Below are positions 6,250-6,509 of a stretch of DNA of 6,509 nt, in pieces. Position numbers and translations under genes: made by a program. Within the stretch, counting starts at the first letter, position 1. Each line of letters starts with the position of its first letter. The DNA is from Pseudomonadota bacterium (GTDB lineage Bacteria > Pseudomonadota > Gammaproteobacteria > Burkholderiales > Burkholderiaceae_B), in assembly GCA_023389535.1 (NCBI GenBank), contig JAEWEH010000154.1, positions 1 to 6,509 on the forward strand, read 5' to 3'. Under the pieces are notes generated by a model that was given only the letters and a program-made list of their open reading frames with translations, was not told the DNA's origin and did not search any database.

Positions 6250-6509
6250 TCAGCGCACGGGCAGCGGCGCGTATTCGACCGGTATCCATCGGTAGCCCCG
6301 GCCATCCTGGCGTACATGGCCCAAACCGGGAAAGGGCAGATGCGCCCCCGCTATCCATAAGCCTTCGCGGCTGGCGCGTTCCAGGATTTGTTCACGCGAC
6401 GCGATCGCCTGTTGCGCGTCCGTGTCGAATTCAATGGCCACGTCGGGACGGGTAAATTGCACGGCGTGGCTATGGATGACGTCGCCCCAGATCAGCAATT
6501 GCTGTTGGC
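6250..6509 (-). CDS. MBL-fold metallo-hydrolase, C-terminal part (gene continues beyond the window)
   Basis: About 85 codons of the 3' end are present; the gene enters from beyond 6509. The fragment contains LLIWGDVIHSHAVQF, where the Asp of GD is the expected metal-bridging residue of the metallo-beta-lactamase fold. It also contains HLPFPGLGHVR, whose first His is the expected last metal ligand, and ends in GYRWIPVEYAPLPV. This C-terminal pattern is common in secreted or cytosolic MBL-fold hydrolases of Burkholderiales. The HxHxDH motif would lie in the missing part, so activity and substrate cannot be assigned. Its stop is 19 bases from the pirin stop, and no terminator hairpin is evident between them. 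Confidence 0.85.
   Translation of the reverse strand, partial: QQQLLIWGDVIHSHAVQFTRPDVAIEFDTDAQQAIASREQILERASREGLWIAGAHLPFPGLGHVRQDGRGYRWIPVEYAPLPVR

Overview
The window looks like a chromosomal stretch from a GC-rich betaproteobacterium, most likely Alcaligenaceae (Bordetella/Achromobacter/Pusillimonas relatives). The main grounds are the azurin, whose mature sequence resembles the azurins I know from Bordetella, together with the cyanide-insensitive type of bd oxidase and the Burkholderiales-style pirin and MBL-fold proteins. This placement is from recognition only, with no database search.

Layout. Bases 1-160 are a leader without a supportable gene, but contain a LysR-type dyad. Bases 161-2747 are a three-gene, translationally linked operon for a cytochrome bd-type quinol oxidase: cioA/cydA-like, cioB/cydB-like, and a 46-residue DUF2474 membrane peptide. 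A 273-base gap with a perfect 9-bp inverted repeat follows. Bases 3021-4629 hold a second pair on the same strand: a secreted PQQ-type sugar/sorbosone dehydrogenase family beta-propeller overlapped by a secreted monohaem cytochrome c. Azurin lies convergent to them on the minus strand (4684-5133), with an intrinsic terminator between. Azurin is divergent from a pirin gene (about 5358-6230); their shared 224-base region carries an FNR/ANR box at the exact spacing expected for activation of azurin. The window ends inside a minus-strand MBL-fold hydrolase that converges on pirin.

How the genes fit together. Four of the five genes from 161 to 4629 and the azurin are respiratory: a ubiquinol oxidase that bypasses the bc1/cytochrome c route, and a periplasmic dehydrogenase with a candidate c-type acceptor. 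Azurin is a blue-copper carrier whose promoter appears tuned to low oxygen. The dehydrogenase-to-cytochrome step is inferred from gene overlap. Pirin and the MBL hydrolase look like ordinary neighbours. All coding genes belong to known families; I see no phage, IS, CRISPR or defence module and no clearly new system. The points most worth checking are the regulatory sites and the dehydrogenase/cytochrome pair.
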